64,000 bases of DNA from JAFGVL01 sp031553685 (GTDB lineage Bacteria; Bacteroidota; Bacteroidia; Bacteroidales; Paludibacteraceae): contig JAVBLE010000036.1 of assembly GCA_031553685.1 (NCBI GenBank), positions 62,001-126,000 on the forward strand, written 5' to 3'. The stretch's first letter is position 1. Every line of letters begins with the position of its first letter. Below, piece after piece: positions 50,518 to 60,834 of the stretch. The position numbers were made by a program, and so were the translations under genes. The notes beneath the pieces were generated by a model, which had not been told where the DNA came from, searched no databases, and worked only from the letters and a program-made list of their open reading frames with translations.

Positions 50518-51735
50518 TTATTTATTTTCTTCTAATAATAAAATCACATCATCAATTAATTTTTTCAATCGACTGTATCCATTTTCAAAAGAAGTATATT
50601 TCCAACCATACCACCACTCTGTTTCTTTAAACTCTTCTAATATAGGCTTAAGAAGTGTTTTTATTTCAGATTCTAGCTTTTGACTTGCATCGTGTCTTCC
50701 TAATCCATAATATATATTTGTTTCTTTTTCTATTAAAGCCGTAAATTTTATTCCTTTGTATTCTAATATGATACCGACTTTAGGATATTTTTGATCGTAA
50801 GGATAAGATATTGGTTCATAATTTGGATAATCTTCTTTTAATTGATTAAGCCATCTCTGCCAACATTCTTTTTCTGCAGATTGTAACATATCGTTAATAT
50901 AACCTTCGACTTTTTGTAAATCTTTGAGTTTGGCTAATAATCTTTTGTGGTCGTTTTCGGGATTTGATGTTAATTCTAATGCCTGTTTAATGTGATTTTG
51001 TAATTCGTTATTCATTTTATTTTGATTTTTTCGTAAATTAAAAATTCCTTCTAAATGATCTATATATTGTTCAATTGTTGATTTCAAATAAATATCTTTT
51101 ATTTTACAGTTAGGCAAAACAGATTCTTCGAGCCACTGTAAAATATGCTCTCTAAAAGATATTTTAAAGAACCGTTCAGTGAAATCACTTTTATAATTTC
51201 TCCAGCTTTGTTCTTCAGGATCATACCCATATCGTGTCAAATAAACCACCCATATCTGATTCTCCTTAATACCTTGACTTTTCACTTTATCAATATATCG
51301 GGCAAGTTGTTCCGGTTGGTCAGTTGCTCCATGTATTTTATTTTCAAAAATTATCGCAAAGTCTGTATCTAAAATTAACAAATCTATTCTTTCTTTTTCA
51401 GAAGTAATTCTTGGGTTAATTGGTTTTTTATCAAAATTAGGGTTAATTGTGTGCAAAAAATTACAGAAACTTTCTAATATCTCATATTTATTATAATTAT
51501 TTTGTTTCAATAATTCGGCTAAAATTCGACTGTGTGCATTTTCATTTGCCCATAACAAATCTACAATATTTATATGATATGGTAATTTACCCTTTTCTTT
51601 CTGATATATATCTACAAATGAATTGGATAATTTATTTACGCTATCGAACAGTCTAGTATTAAAAGAGTTATTATTATCATTAATATTATCAACTAATGAA
51701 AATATATTATTACAAAGTTGTATTTCGTTGTTCAT
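50518..51735 (-). CDS. PD-(D/E)XK nuclease superfamily protein (PDDEXK_4-like)
   Basis: 405 residues. NENAHSRILAELL near residue 65 is the helix motif of PDDEXK_4 proteins; the active site is ERIDLLILDTDFAIIFENKI near 118-137 (Asp in RID, Glu-x-Lys in FENK). QLARYIDKVKSQG and VYLTRYGYDP follow. The C-terminal 170 residues are less conserved. Proteins of this group are found in phage-defence islands but many are solitary and unstudied. Very AT-rich compared with the housekeeping neighbours, which suggests transfer. Own terminator, so not in the AAA operon. Confidence 0.82.
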   Translation of the reverse strand: MNNEIQLCNNIFSLVDNINDNNNSFNTRLFDSVNKLSNSFVDIYQKEKGKLPYHINIVDLLWANENAHSRILAELLKQNNYNKYEILESFCNFLHTINPNFDKKPINPRITSEKERIDLLILDTDFAIIFENKIHGATDQPEQLARYIDKVKSQGIKENQIWVVYLTRYGYDPEEQSWRNYKSDFTERFFKISFREHILQWLEESVLPNCKIKDIYLKSTIEQYIDHLEGIFNLRKNQNKMNNELQNHIKQALELTSNPENDHKRLLAKLKDLQKVEGYINDMLQSAEKECWQRWLNQLKEDYPNYEPISYPYDQKYPKVGIILEYKGIKFTALIEKETNIYYGLGRHDASQKLESEIKTLLKPILEEFKETEWWYGWKYTSFENGYSRLKKLIDDVILLLEENK

Positions 51736-51789
51736 AGCGTGTTAAATATTTTGCAATTATACTGATTTTTTTAATATTCTAACCCACAA

Positions 51790-51822
51790 GTCAGAACTTT
51801 TCACTTGGAGTGAAGCCCTGAC
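51790..51822. repeat. Hairpin of the GTCAGGGCTTCACT family
   Basis: GTCAGAACTTTTCACTT and AGTGAAGCCCTGAC. Lies between the nuclease gene and the end of the MFS gene, where it may act as a terminator. Confidence 0.65.
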
Positions 51823-51837
51823 TTCGACTAAAATAAT

Positions 51838-53043
51838 TCACTCCCGCCCTACTGCCATTGCCGATTTAACCTGAAAGGCAATAATACCAATCAATACAAT
51901 GCAGCCGCCACAAAGGAGAAAGGAATTTTTTAGCCCGAGATTATCGGCAAAAAAGCCGATACCCACCAATCCGATAAGCGACGGCACAAGGCTGAGTGTG
52001 TAAAACAGCGAAAACACACGCCCAAGCACCGACGGATCTATCTTTGTTTGTACAAGGGCTGTGAAGGCAGAGTTGTAAACTGCGCCCGAAATGCCTCCAA
52101 TGGTGGTGAGTATGGCAAAAACGACAAATCCGCTCGGGGGCAACACCCCCGAAAAGAAGAAAGACAAGCCCAGCAAGATATACATGCCGTTTACCAAAGT
52201 TACTTTATTGATTTTATACACCTTAGCTCCCATAATAGCGCCACCCAACAACATACCTACTCCCCATACTATCTCTATCAAGCTCACCTGGAAAGCATTT
52301 CCATCAAAAATCTGTAGAGTTACCAGCGGGAAAAGCACGCTTACCGGCATGATAAAGAAAAGTACAATAATAGAGAAGAAGAAAATCCACTTCAATCCCC
52401 GTTGTTCGGTTATTGCCACAAAGCCTTCTTTCATTTCGCGAAGGATATTGTTTACTTTTTTCACATCTTTCTGTGGATTAGGTATGTGTACAAACAGCAA
52501 CGACACACAAGCCAACAAAGCTCCAACTACATCGAGCAAAAGCACATATTCCATTTCCCAGATAGTGATAAACAACGCTCCCAAAGCCGGTCCTGCAATA
52601 TTCCCTATCGAAAAAATCATTTGGTCGATACCTGCAATGCGTGCCAGTTGCGACTCGGGAGCAAGCAAAGGAACAGATGCCTGCATAGCCGGCATGTGGA
52701 ACGCCGATCCTACAGAACGAAGCCCCAATAAAACGAAAATATGCCACAGATCGGCAATATCCAGCCAAAACAAAATAGCCAACAACAGCGTGCACAACGC
52801 TATAAAACCGTCGGCAGCAATCATGACGGCTTTGCGGTTCCATCTATCTACAAAAATACCGCTCAACGGTCCTACCACAGCTTGCGGCAACATACCTGCA
52901 ATAGCTGCATAAGCCAACATTTCGGCTGAGCCTGTTTCGATGCTCAACCATAATATAATAGCAAAATTGACAATGGTACTACTGAGGATAGATACAAATT
53001 GTCCGCTCCAAATAATGGCAAATATTTTTTTCCAGTTTTCCAT
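51838..53043 (-). CDS. MFS efflux transporter
   Basis: 401 residues from the ATG at 53043 (MENWKKIFAIIWSGQFVSIL); the longer frame would need a TTG. Twelve membrane segments are readable. The MFS loop 2-3 motif GPLSGIFVDRWNRKAVMI is present, and the order of segments is like EntS/MefA-type (MFS_3) exporters. It should use the proton gradient to expel a drug, macrolide or siderophore; no partner gene identifies the substrate. Confidence 0.87.
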   Translation of the reverse strand: MENWKKIFAIIWSGQFVSILSSTIVNFAIILWLSIETGSAEMLAYAAIAGMLPQAVVGPLSGIFVDRWNRKAVMIAADGFIALCTLLLAILFWLDIADLWHIFVLLGLRSVGSAFHMPAMQASVPLLAPESQLARIAGIDQMIFSIGNIAGPALGALFITIWEMEYVLLLDVVGALLACVSLLFVHIPNPQKDVKKVNNILREMKEGFVAITEQRGLKWIFFFSIIVLFFIMPVSVLFPLVTLQIFDGNAFQVSLIEIVWGVGMLLGGAIMGAKVYKINKVTLVNGMYILLGLSFFFSGVLPPSGFVVFAILTTIGGISGAVYNSAFTALVQTKIDPSVLGRVFSLFYTLSLVPSLIGLVGIGFFADNLGLKNSFLLCGGCIVLIGIIAFQVKSAMAVGRE

Positions 53044-53161
53044 AAAGAATTGCAAATATATGGTTTTACTTATTGATTATCTACAAAAAATAATTGAATG
53101 TGTTAATTATGTTTTTGAATTTTTATTTTAACTTTGAATTTCTATTCTTTACAAGAAACGA

Positions 53162-55405
53162 ATGAACCATTTACCTACCCTTATATCCGACCTTGCTGTG
53201 ATATTGCTTGCGGCAGGGATTATCACCATCCTGTTTAAGGCAATTAAGCAACCGGTGGTGTTGGGTTATATTTTGGCGGGACTTATTGCGGGTCCGCACC
53301 TTAATTTATTTCATGTTACGGATATTGAGAATATCCGCATTTGGGCTGAAATTGGCGTGGTGTTCCTGTTATTTTCGCTGGGTTTGGATTTCAGTTTCAA
53401 GAAACTTATCCATGTGGGCGGCACAGCGTTTATTACAGCTATCACAGTGGTTGTGGGCATGATGACGCTTGGCTACCTGACAGGGAAGTTGCTTGGGTGG
53501 TCGCACCTGAATTGTTTGTTTCTGGGCGGGATGATTGCCATGTCGTCCACTACAATTATTGCCAAATCGTTTGACGACATGGGCTTGCGCAACCAGTTAT
53601 TTGCGGGCTTGGTTATCGGGGTACTGGTGGTTGAGGATATTGTTGCAGTAATATTAATGGTGTTGTTGCCTACGATTTCGCTGGGCAAGGATGTACCTGC
53701 TGTGGATATGATTTTCAGCGTATTGCGTTTGGTTGCTTTTGTAGCAATTTGGTTTCTAAGCGGCATTTTCATCATTCCTACCTTATTAAAGAAAACAAAA
53801 CGATGGCTGAACGACGAAACTATGTTGGTGGTGTCGTTGGCGTTGTGTTTGGGAATGGTGTTGTTTGCCACCAAAATCGGATTATCGGCTGCGTTGGGCG
53901 CTTTTGTAATGGGTTCGCTGCTTGCCGAAACGCTCGAAGCTGAACGCATTGAACATTTGGTGCGTCCGGTCAAAAACTTTTTCGGCGCTATCTTTTTCGT
54001 ATCTGTCGGGATGATGATCAGTCCGATAGAATTAATTCACTACTGGCTGCCTATTTTACTTATCAGTGTGGTGGTTATTGTGGGGCAAATATCATTTGGC
54101 ACGCTGGGCATGATACTTTCGGGGCAACCGCTCAAAGTGGCGATACAATCGGGCTTTAGCCTTCCGCAAGTGGGTGAGTTTGCGTTTATCATTGCTTCGT
54201 TGGGGCTTTCGCTTGGCGTTACGCGCCCCGACCTCTACCCTATTATTGTGGCGGTGTCGGTAATCACTATCTTTTTCACGCCGTTTTTTATCCGTGCTGC
54301 CGAGCCTGTCAGTAAAAAACTCAACCGTATTTTGCCTGCCAAATGGTTGAAAGCGATCAACCGCCTATCATCTTCGCCTCAACTGGTGAATAGCGAGAAT
54401 AAATTCCAGCATTTGTTTAAAGACCTAATGCGTATTGTGGGGATTTATACTTTTATTTGTGTAGTGATTATTTTTGTAGGAATGCGTTATTTGAACCCGT
54501 TGTTGCACCATATTATCGGGCAAAAGCTGCTTGCCGATATTGTAATGGCATTTGTGGTTATCTTGTTGATGACACCGTTCTTGCGTTCTATCCTTGTCCG
54601 CAAAAACCGCAGTATCCGGCAAATGATTGACGACGGATATATAAACCGGGGACCGCTTATTGCTATTATGATTGCCCGCATTGTTATCTGTATGGCACTT
54701 ACGATGTATGTTATCGGTACGCTTTTTAACCTGAGCTATATGCTTATTTTTACAATTGCGGCTATGGTGATTGCTATTACTTTCTTGTCAAAATGGCTTA
54801 AGAAAAGTTCTATCAGCATTGAAAACCGCTTTTTGAACAATCTTTCGGCTCGCCAGCAATATACCGAAAGTAAGAAACCATTGCGCAAAGAGTTTGTACA
54901 TAACCTGCTGGCGCGCGATATTCACTTAGCCGATTTTGAAGTTACGGTCAATTATCCTTATGCCGGGCAAACTCTACGCGAAATGCACATCCGCCAGCGG
55001 TTTGGCGTAAATATTGTGTCTATCCTGCGGGGCGATCACCGCATTAATATCCCTGATGGCAATGAGCGCATTTTCCCCGGCGACCGGATTGTGGTTGTAG
55101 GTACCGACCGTCAATTAATGCGCCTGTCTTATGCCATTGAAGAGGTAAACAGCCAGGAAAATAATCTTGAAGCGAAAGATGTGGTATTAGAACATTTATT
55201 GCTCGACGAAAATTCAAAATTAATCGGCAAAACGATTGCTACAGCTGCCCTTCGCGAGAAATACCGTTGTTTGGTTATTGGTATCGAACATCAACATTCG
55301 TCCAAAATGAACCCCGATATTACCGAAGAATTCCGCGTAAATGATGTTATATGGATTGTGGGGGAAAAACAAAAGATTATGCAATTGGTGAATGATCACG
55401 CATAG
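53162..55405 (+). CDS. CPA2 monovalent cation:proton antiporter (Kef type) with two RCK_C domains
   Basis: 747 residues. Twelve to thirteen membrane segments in the Na/H exchanger fold (QPVVLGYILAGLIAGP, FLLFSLGLDF, GMIAMSSTTIIAKSFDD, GFSLPQVGEFAFIIASLGLS). A further membrane bundle lies at about 415-545, and then two TrkA-C/RCK_C domains (LADFEVTVNYPYAGQTLREMHIRQRFG; DVVLEHLLLDENSKLIGKTI, to the end). No TrkA-N nucleotide domain is present. It exchanges K or Na for protons at the inner membrane for pH or osmotic control. Convergent with tag, with a 10-bp overlap. Confidence 0.9.
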   Translation: MNHLPTLISDLAVILLAAGIITILFKAIKQPVVLGYILAGLIAGPHLNLFHVTDIENIRIWAEIGVVFLLFSLGLDFSFKKLIHVGGTAFITAITVVVGMMTLGYLTGKLLGWSHLNCLFLGGMIAMSSTTIIAKSFDDMGLRNQLFAGLVIGVLVVEDIVAVILMVLLPTISLGKDVPAVDMIFSVLRLVAFVAIWFLSGIFIIPTLLKKTKRWLNDETMLVVSLALCLGMVLFATKIGLSAALGAFVMGSLLAETLEAERIEHLVRPVKNFFGAIFFVSVGMMISPIELIHYWLPILLISVVVIVGQISFGTLGMILSGQPLKVAIQSGFSLPQVGEFAFIIASLGLSLGVTRPDLYPIIVAVSVITIFFTPFFIRAAEPVSKKLNRILPAKWLKAINRLSSSPQLVNSENKFQHLFKDLMRIVGIYTFICVVIIFVGMRYLNPLLHHIIGQKLLADIVMAFVVILLMTPFLRSILVRKNRSIRQMIDDGYINRGPLIAIMIARIVICMALTMYVIGTLFNLSYMLIFTIAAMVIAITFLSKWLKKSSISIENRFLNNLSARQQYTESKKPLRKEFVHNLLARDIHLADFEVTVNYPYAGQTLREMHIRQRFGVNIVSILRGDHRINIPDGNERIFPGDRIVVVGTDRQLMRLSYAIEEVNSQENNLEAKDVVLEHLLLDENSKLIGKTIATAALREKYRCLVIGIEHQHSSKMNPDITEEFRVNDVIWIVGEKQKIMQLVNDHA

Positions 55406-55950
55406 CTTTCCACCCACCATGCCGGACTATGCTTCATTATCTCTGCATGGATTGGGCAAGTTTCATCATGTGCCCCTTTCAGGTAACCGGTACTCATCAG
55501 GAATTCGTTTACAATTTCGCCTCCTACAAACTTGAAGTTCTTTTTAAACAGTTTTGTCCATTCCTCTTTTGTTTTGGGGTGATTGCTATCCAACCATAAC
55601 TTGAATGAGCCAAACTCATTCTGTAATTTCAAGATTACATTCGCATTGTGGATAGCTGCGTTTACTTTCAATCTGTTCCGGATAATACCTGCGTCCGACA
55701 GTAGCCGCTCCCTGTCTCTCTCTTCGTATGCAGCAATTATCTTTATATCAAAATTATTATACGCCTTTCTGAAAGCAGGCTCTTTCTTCAAAATGGTTTC
55801 CCAACTCAATCCTGCCTGATTTATTTCGAGCAGAAGCCTTCCAAATAGTTCGTTGTCATCTTCTATCGGAAATCCGTATAGTTTGTCGTGATAGTGTTTG
55901 TGCACATTATCCTGACCTTTTATTTTAGCTACAAAATCGCAATAACTCAT
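55396..55950 (-). CDS. tag: DNA-3-methyladenine glycosylase I
   Basis: 184 residues. YCDFVAKIKGQDNVHKHYHDKLYGFP matches the Tag start (Cys4 and His zinc ligands, YHDxxxGxP), followed by LLLEINQAGLSWETILKKEPAFRKAYNNFD, the FVGGEIVNEFLMSTGYLKGAHDETCPIH end with the remaining Cys and His ligands. It removes 3-methyladenine from DNA in base-excision repair. Its 3' end overlaps the antiporter gene by 10 bp in convergent orientation. Confidence 0.93.
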   Translation of the reverse strand: MSYCDFVAKIKGQDNVHKHYHDKLYGFPIEDDNELFGRLLLEINQAGLSWETILKKEPAFRKAYNNFDIKIIAAYEERDRERLLSDAGIIRNRLKVNAAIHNANVILKLQNEFGSFKLWLDSNHPKTKEEWTKLFKKNFKFVGGEIVNEFLMSTGYLKGAHDETCPIHAEIMKHSPAWWVESYA

Positions 55951-56417
55951 AATTTGATTTTTTCTTCAAAAATAATCTTTTAGCACAAAGGAAGCAAAGA
56001 AAATTCACAAAGCACACAAAGCTTTGATACAATTGTATTTATTCTTTAGTTTTATAATTGATATTATTTTTAATTGTAAATAAATATTGTTGTTTATCCG
56101 CGTCATTCGCGTTCTATGTATTTGGGCAGACACGCAGGTCGTCCTGTTACGCTCGTGTTGGTCATCCCAATACGGGCGTATTGGACTGTCTGATACGGGT
56201 ATGTTGGACAGTCCGATACGAGCATGTTCTTTTACAGAATGCTTACCGGCAGATATAGTCCTTCGTCTGTCTCCGCAAGCTGCGCTTCGCTTGCATGCGG
56301 TTATGAAGATATGGTTTCTTCGAGACCACAAACAAAGTCAGGGCTTCACTTAGAGTGAAAGCCTGACAGAATATACGACTTCATCGAAAACACTATGGGC
56401 TAAATAATATTTCTTGG
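55951..56417. other. Intergenic region with repeat fragments
   Basis: No gene seen. It holds a GCAGACACGCAGGTC arm near 56129, the GATACGGGTATGTTGGACAG and GGACTGTCTGATACGGG repeats near 56180-56220, and at 56337-56367 a GTCAGGGCTTCACTT hairpin of the common family. Confidence 0.55.
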
Positions 56418-56425
56418 TATATTTG
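56418..56425 (+). promoter_or_regulatory. -7 promoter box of copA
   Basis: TATATTTG, 19 bases before the ATG at 56445. Confidence 0.55.
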
Positions 56426-56444
56426 TAAATAAAAATATAAAGCA

Positions 56445-58664
56445 ATGAAACCACAAACCGTAAAAGCCAGTTTTCCTGTAACGGGAATGCATTGTGCAGG
56501 CTGTGCCGCCAATGTCGAACGGGCATTAAGCCACACTCGCGGAGTAGTGCATGCCTCTGTAAACCTTGCCAATGCCATGGCAAGTATCGAATACAATCCT
56601 GCCGAAACAAGCCCGCAGCAAATGAAAGAAGCAGTGCAGGCTGCCGGTTACGACATATTGATTGAAGACGCCGAAGAGGCTGAACAGAAATTCGAAGATA
56701 TTCATCAAAAAGAACTTAAGGCATTGAGGCAAAAAACGATAGCCTCTGTCATCTTATCTGTACCGATCGTACTTATCGGCATGGTGTTTATGCACATTCC
56801 GTATGCCAATTACATTATGTGGGCATTGGCTACGCCGGTCGTTTTCGTTTTTGGCAGGCAGTTCTTTACCGGTGCGTGGAAGCAAGCCCGCAACAAAAGT
56901 TTCAATATGGATACTTTGGTGGCGCTCAGCACCGGAGTAGCCTATCTGTTTAGTGTTTTCAACACGCTGTTTCCCGAATACTGGGAATCCAAAGGCTTGG
57001 AATCACATGTATATTTCGAGGCTGCAGCAGTTGTTATCTCCTTTATCCTTTTAGGACGATTGCTCGAAGAGAGGGCAAAAGCCAATGTGTCGTCTTCGGT
57101 AAAAAAGCTGATGGGATTGCAACCGCAAACCGTCATCCGAATAAACGACGCCGGCGCGCATGAAGAAATCAACATTAAACAAGTCGTTATCGGAGACAAT
57201 ATTTTGGTAAAATCGGGCGAGCGCATTGCCGTTGATGGCAGCTTGGTTTCCGGTCATTCGTTTGTGGACGAAAGCATGATTAGCGGCGAACCTATTGCTG
57301 TGGAAAAAAGCACGGGCGACAAAGTATTTGCCGGAACGATCAACCAAAAAGGAAGTTTCGTTATTCGTGCCGAAAAAGTGGGCAATGATACCTTGTTGGC
57401 GCAGATAATCCGCAAAGTGCAGGAAGCCCAAGCAAGCAAAGTGCCCATTCAGCGCTTGGCTGATAAAATAATCCGCATTTTTGTGCCGGTGGTGATACTG
57501 ATTGCTGTTATTGCTTTCGTTTGCTGGTTAATTTTAAGTGGTGAAAACGGTTTCACACAAGGACTCTTAGCATTAGTCACCGTATTGGTTATTGCCTGTC
57601 CGTGTGCTTTGGGATTGGCTACACCTACCGCTATTATGGTGGGGATAAGCAAAGGCGCCGAACATGGTGTTTTGATTAAAGACGCCGAAAGCCTTGAGTT
57701 GGCAAAGAATATGAACGCTATTGTGCTCGACAAAACAGGCACCATTACCGAAGGCAAACCCGAAGTAACCGACAGTGTATGGTTCGACGAAAATCCCGAA
57801 CTAAAGACTGTTTTAGCAAGCCTCGAACGGCAATCGGAACATCCTTTGGCAGAAGCTATATCGAATTTTTTAAATATTCAAACCTTTTTACAGGCAGAAC
57901 ATTTCGAAAGCCTTACCGGATTGGGAGCCAAAGCGATAATCAACGGGGAAATCTATTTGGCAGGCAATTTAGCTTTACTACAAAATAATCATATTCAAGT
58001 AGAAAATAAAATCGCAGAAACAGCAAACCAATGGGCAGCACAAGCCAAAACAGTAACCTTCTTTGCCAATACTAAAAAAGTATTAGCCATTATTGCTATT
58101 GCAGATAAAATCAAACAATCGTCTGTCGAGGCTATTCAGAAATTACAATTGCAAGGCATTGAAGTGTATATGCTCACAGGCGATAACGCTTTCGCAGCCG
58201 AAGCCATTGCCCGGCAAGCCGGAATAACTCATTACAAAGCCGGATTTTTGCCACAAGATAAAGCTGAATTTGTAAAAGAACTTCAAGCCGAAGGAAAAAC
58301 AGTAGGCATGGTAGGCGACGGTATCAATGACAGCAGCGCATTAGCCCAAGCCGACATCAGCATTGCCATGGGTAAAGGCAGTGACATCACTATGGATGTT
58401 GCCAAAATGACAATCATTTCAAATGATTTACGAAAAATACCACAAGCCATTCAGATATCTGCACAAACCATAAAAGCTATACGGCAAAACCTCTTTTGGG
58501 CATTTATATACAACTTAATAGGCATTCCAATAGCTGCGGGTATCCTCTATCCTATTAATGGATTCTTGCTCAATCCTATGATTGCGGGCTTAGCCATGGC
58601 GCTTAGTAGCGTAAGTGTGGTTACAAACAGTTTGCGTGTGCGAATGAAAAGGGTAAAAATGTAG
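56445..58664 (+). CDS. copA: Copper-exporting P1B-type ATPase
   Basis: 739 residues. One N-terminal heavy-metal domain with GMHCAGC (residues 13-19); eight membrane segments; CPC metal-transport motif in VIACPCALGLATPTA; phosphorylation site LDKTGTITEG; nucleotide-domain HPLAEA; hinge VGDGINDSSALAQADI; NLFWAFIYNLIGIPIAAG and MALSSVSVVTNSLR in the last segments. The CPC with N..YN and MxxSS pattern fits Cu(I) export across the inner membrane. Monocistronic; no CopZ or regulator nearby. Confidence 0.93.
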   Translation: MKPQTVKASFPVTGMHCAGCAANVERALSHTRGVVHASVNLANAMASIEYNPAETSPQQMKEAVQAAGYDILIEDAEEAEQKFEDIHQKELKALRQKTIASVILSVPIVLIGMVFMHIPYANYIMWALATPVVFVFGRQFFTGAWKQARNKSFNMDTLVALSTGVAYLFSVFNTLFPEYWESKGLESHVYFEAAAVVISFILLGRLLEERAKANVSSSVKKLMGLQPQTVIRINDAGAHEEINIKQVVIGDNILVKSGERIAVDGSLVSGHSFVDESMISGEPIAVEKSTGDKVFAGTINQKGSFVIRAEKVGNDTLLAQIIRKVQEAQASKVPIQRLADKIIRIFVPVVILIAVIAFVCWLILSGENGFTQGLLALVTVLVIACPCALGLATPTAIMVGISKGAEHGVLIKDAESLELAKNMNAIVLDKTGTITEGKPEVTDSVWFDENPELKTVLASLERQSEHPLAEAISNFLNIQTFLQAEHFESLTGLGAKAIINGEIYLAGNLALLQNNHIQVENKIAETANQWAAQAKTVTFFANTKKVLAIIAIADKIKQSSVEAIQKLQLQGIEVYMLTGDNAFAAEAIARQAGITHYKAGFLPQDKAEFVKELQAEGKTVGMVGDGINDSSALAQADISIAMGKGSDITMDVAKMTIISNDLRKIPQAIQISAQTIKAIRQNLFWAFIYNLIGIPIAAGILYPINGFLLNPMIAGLAMALSSVSVVTNSLRVRMKRVKM

Positions 58665-58725
58665 GCATTTTGTATTAAAGCCACTCCAAACGATCTAAAA
58701 AAATTTCAACTCTCGATATTTTTTC

Positions 58726-58733
58726 TATCTTTG
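58726..58733 (+). promoter_or_regulatory. -7 promoter box of glgB
   Basis: TATCTTTG, 47 bases before the ATG at 58781. Confidence 0.55.
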
Positions 58734-58780
58734 CCTTGTTTGGTATTTTTTAGAAAACAACGCTCTATAAATTAAAATAT

Positions 58781-60784
58781 ATGAAATCCCTGCCCCTTAT
58801 CCAACAAGACCCATGGCTAAAGCCATTTGAAAAAGCAATCACAGCCCGTTACGAATACGCCATGCGCCGCGAACAGGAACTGACCGGCACAAACAAGAAC
58901 CTGGCAGAATTTGCTTCGGGGCACTTGTATTTCGGACTTCACCGGACTAAAGACGGCTGGGTTTTCCGCGAATATGCGCCCAATGCCACCGAAATCTACC
59001 TCATTGGCGATTTCAACAACTGGCAACAAGGTCCCGAATATCAACTCCAAAACATAGGCGATGGTAACTGGGAAATAAAACTTCCGGTACACGCCATGCG
59101 TCACGGTGATCTTTACAAACTGATGATGCACTGGCACGGCGATTTTGCCGAACGCATTCCGGCGTATGCAACCCGCGTTGTACAGGACGATTTTACCAAA
59201 ATATTCAGTGCACAAGTATGGGCGCCCGAAAAACCCTATCTATTTAAAACCAAGAAATTCAAACCCAACTGTTCGCCGCTCCTTATTTACGAAGCGCATG
59301 TGGGCATGGCAGGCGAAAAGGATGGTGTTTCTACTTATATCGAATTCAGGCAAAATGTATTGCCCCGCATTGCCAAAGCCGGCTATAACTGCATTCAGTT
59401 AATGGCAATACAGGAACATCCGTATTACGGTTCGTTTGGTTATCATGTGTCCAATTTTTTTGCCGCTTCTTCCCGTTTCGGCACACCCGAAGAATTGAAA
59501 GAGCTTATCGATGAAGCCCACAATATGGGAATTGCCGTAATAATGGACATTGTTCATTCTCATTCGGTTAAAAACACCAAAGAAGGCTTGGGATTATTTG
59601 ACGGCACCCCTTATTTATACTTCCATAATGGCGCGCGCCGCGAACATCCCGCTTGGGATTCGCTTTGCTTCGATTATGGTAAAGACAGTGTTGTTCACTT
59701 CCTTCTTTCTAATTGTAAATTCTGGTTGGAAGAATACAAATTTGACGGCTTCCGTTTCGATGGTGTAACATCCATGTTATATAATAGTCATGGTTTGAAC
59801 GAATCATTCAGCGGTTATGCCGATTACTACAACGGAAATCAGGATGGCGACGCTATTTGTTATCTTACTTTGGCAAACAAGGTGATACATCAGGTAAATC
59901 CTCATGCTATCAGTATTGCCGAAGAAATGAGCGGAATGCCCGGCATGGCTATGCCGATTGACGATGGTGGTATTGGTTTCGATTACCGGTTGGCAATGGG
60001 AATTCCCGATTTCTGGATAAAAACAATCAAAGAAACACCCGACCATTATTGGCAAGTTGGACACCTCCTATGGGAAATGACCAACCGGCGAAAGGAAGAA
60101 AAAATGATTAGCTATGCCGAAAGCCACGACCAGGCATTGGTAGGCGATAAAACCATTATTTTCCGATTGATAGATGCCGATATGTATCATTTTATGTCCA
60201 AGCTGCAAGGCGGCACCACTTTGATGGTAGATCGAGGACTGGCTCTGCATAAAATAATACGGCTGATTACCGCTTCGACTATCAATGGCGGTTACCTCAA
60301 CTTTATGGGCAACGAATTCGGGCACCCCGAATGGATTGACTTTCCGCGCGAAGGCAACGGTTGGAGTTATCACCACGCGCGTCGTCAATGGCATTTAGTC
60401 GATGACCAGAATTTGAAGTATCATTGGTTGGGCGATTTCGACCGCGAAATGATCGAACTTATCAAAGATGAAAAGAATTTTCAAGACTCTGACATTATCC
60501 ATGTTTGGGACAATCAAGGAGATCAAGTGCTTGCTTATCAGCGCAACGATTTGCTGTTTGTATTCAATTTTAACCCGATGCAATCGTTTACCGATTATGG
60601 TATGCTGGTAAAAAAAGGCAAGTATGAAACGGTACTCAACACAGATTCCATTGCTTTTGGTGGCTACGGTCTGACTGACGACAGCATTATACATACAACA
60701 TTCAAAAGCGAAGAAAAAGACAAAGAATGGCTGCGGTTGTATCTGCCATCGCGTTCGGCAATGGTGCTGCGGAAAGTGAAATAA
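58781..60784 (+). CDS. glgB: 1,4-alpha-glucan branching enzyme
   Basis: 667 residues. N-terminal CBM48 (WVFREYAPNATEIYLIGDFNNWQ, about 65-90), then a GH13 barrel: YNCIQLMAIQEHPYYGSFGYHV, VIMDIVHSHSVKN, catalytic Asp in FDGFRFDGVTSML, catalytic Glu in SIAEEMSGMPG, AESHDQAL with the third Asp, FMGNEFGHPEW, and a C-terminal beta domain. It resembles the eukaryote-like branching enzymes found in Bacteroidetes. It makes alpha-1,6 branches in glycogen in the cytoplasm and would act with a glycogen synthase. Monocistronic with a good terminator. Confidence 0.94.
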   Translation: MKSLPLIQQDPWLKPFEKAITARYEYAMRREQELTGTNKNLAEFASGHLYFGLHRTKDGWVFREYAPNATEIYLIGDFNNWQQGPEYQLQNIGDGNWEIKLPVHAMRHGDLYKLMMHWHGDFAERIPAYATRVVQDDFTKIFSAQVWAPEKPYLFKTKKFKPNCSPLLIYEAHVGMAGEKDGVSTYIEFRQNVLPRIAKAGYNCIQLMAIQEHPYYGSFGYHVSNFFAASSRFGTPEELKELIDEAHNMGIAVIMDIVHSHSVKNTKEGLGLFDGTPYLYFHNGARREHPAWDSLCFDYGKDSVVHFLLSNCKFWLEEYKFDGFRFDGVTSMLYNSHGLNESFSGYADYYNGNQDGDAICYLTLANKVIHQVNPHAISIAEEMSGMPGMAMPIDDGGIGFDYRLAMGIPDFWIKTIKETPDHYWQVGHLLWEMTNRRKEEKMISYAESHDQALVGDKTIIFRLIDADMYHFMSKLQGGTTLMVDRGLALHKIIRLITASTINGGYLNFMGNEFGHPEWIDFPREGNGWSYHHARRQWHLVDDQNLKYHWLGDFDREMIELIKDEKNFQDSDIIHVWDNQGDQVLAYQRNDLLFVFNFNPMQSFTDYGMLVKKGKYETVLNTDSIAFGGYGLTDDSIIHTTFKSEEKDKEWLRLYLPSRSAMVLRKVK

Positions 60785-60793
60785 ATATGATTT

Positions 60794-60834
60794 AAAACTC
60801 AAATTATTTACAATAATAGTTTGAGTTTTTTTTA
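60794..60834 (+). terminator. Terminator of glgB
   Basis: AAAACTCAAATTATT, 3-nt loop, AATAATAGTTTGAGTTTTTTT. Confidence 0.88.

Noticed and set aside
46542..51735. Calling the cluster a known defence system by name
   Set aside because: The gene set does not match any named system I can recall with confidence, and the nuclease gene lacks the shared promoter motif.
52091..52912. 273-residue plus-strand frame opposite the MFS gene
   Set aside because: Shadow of a hydrophobic gene on the other strand; its translation is Lys/Pro-rich without domain character.
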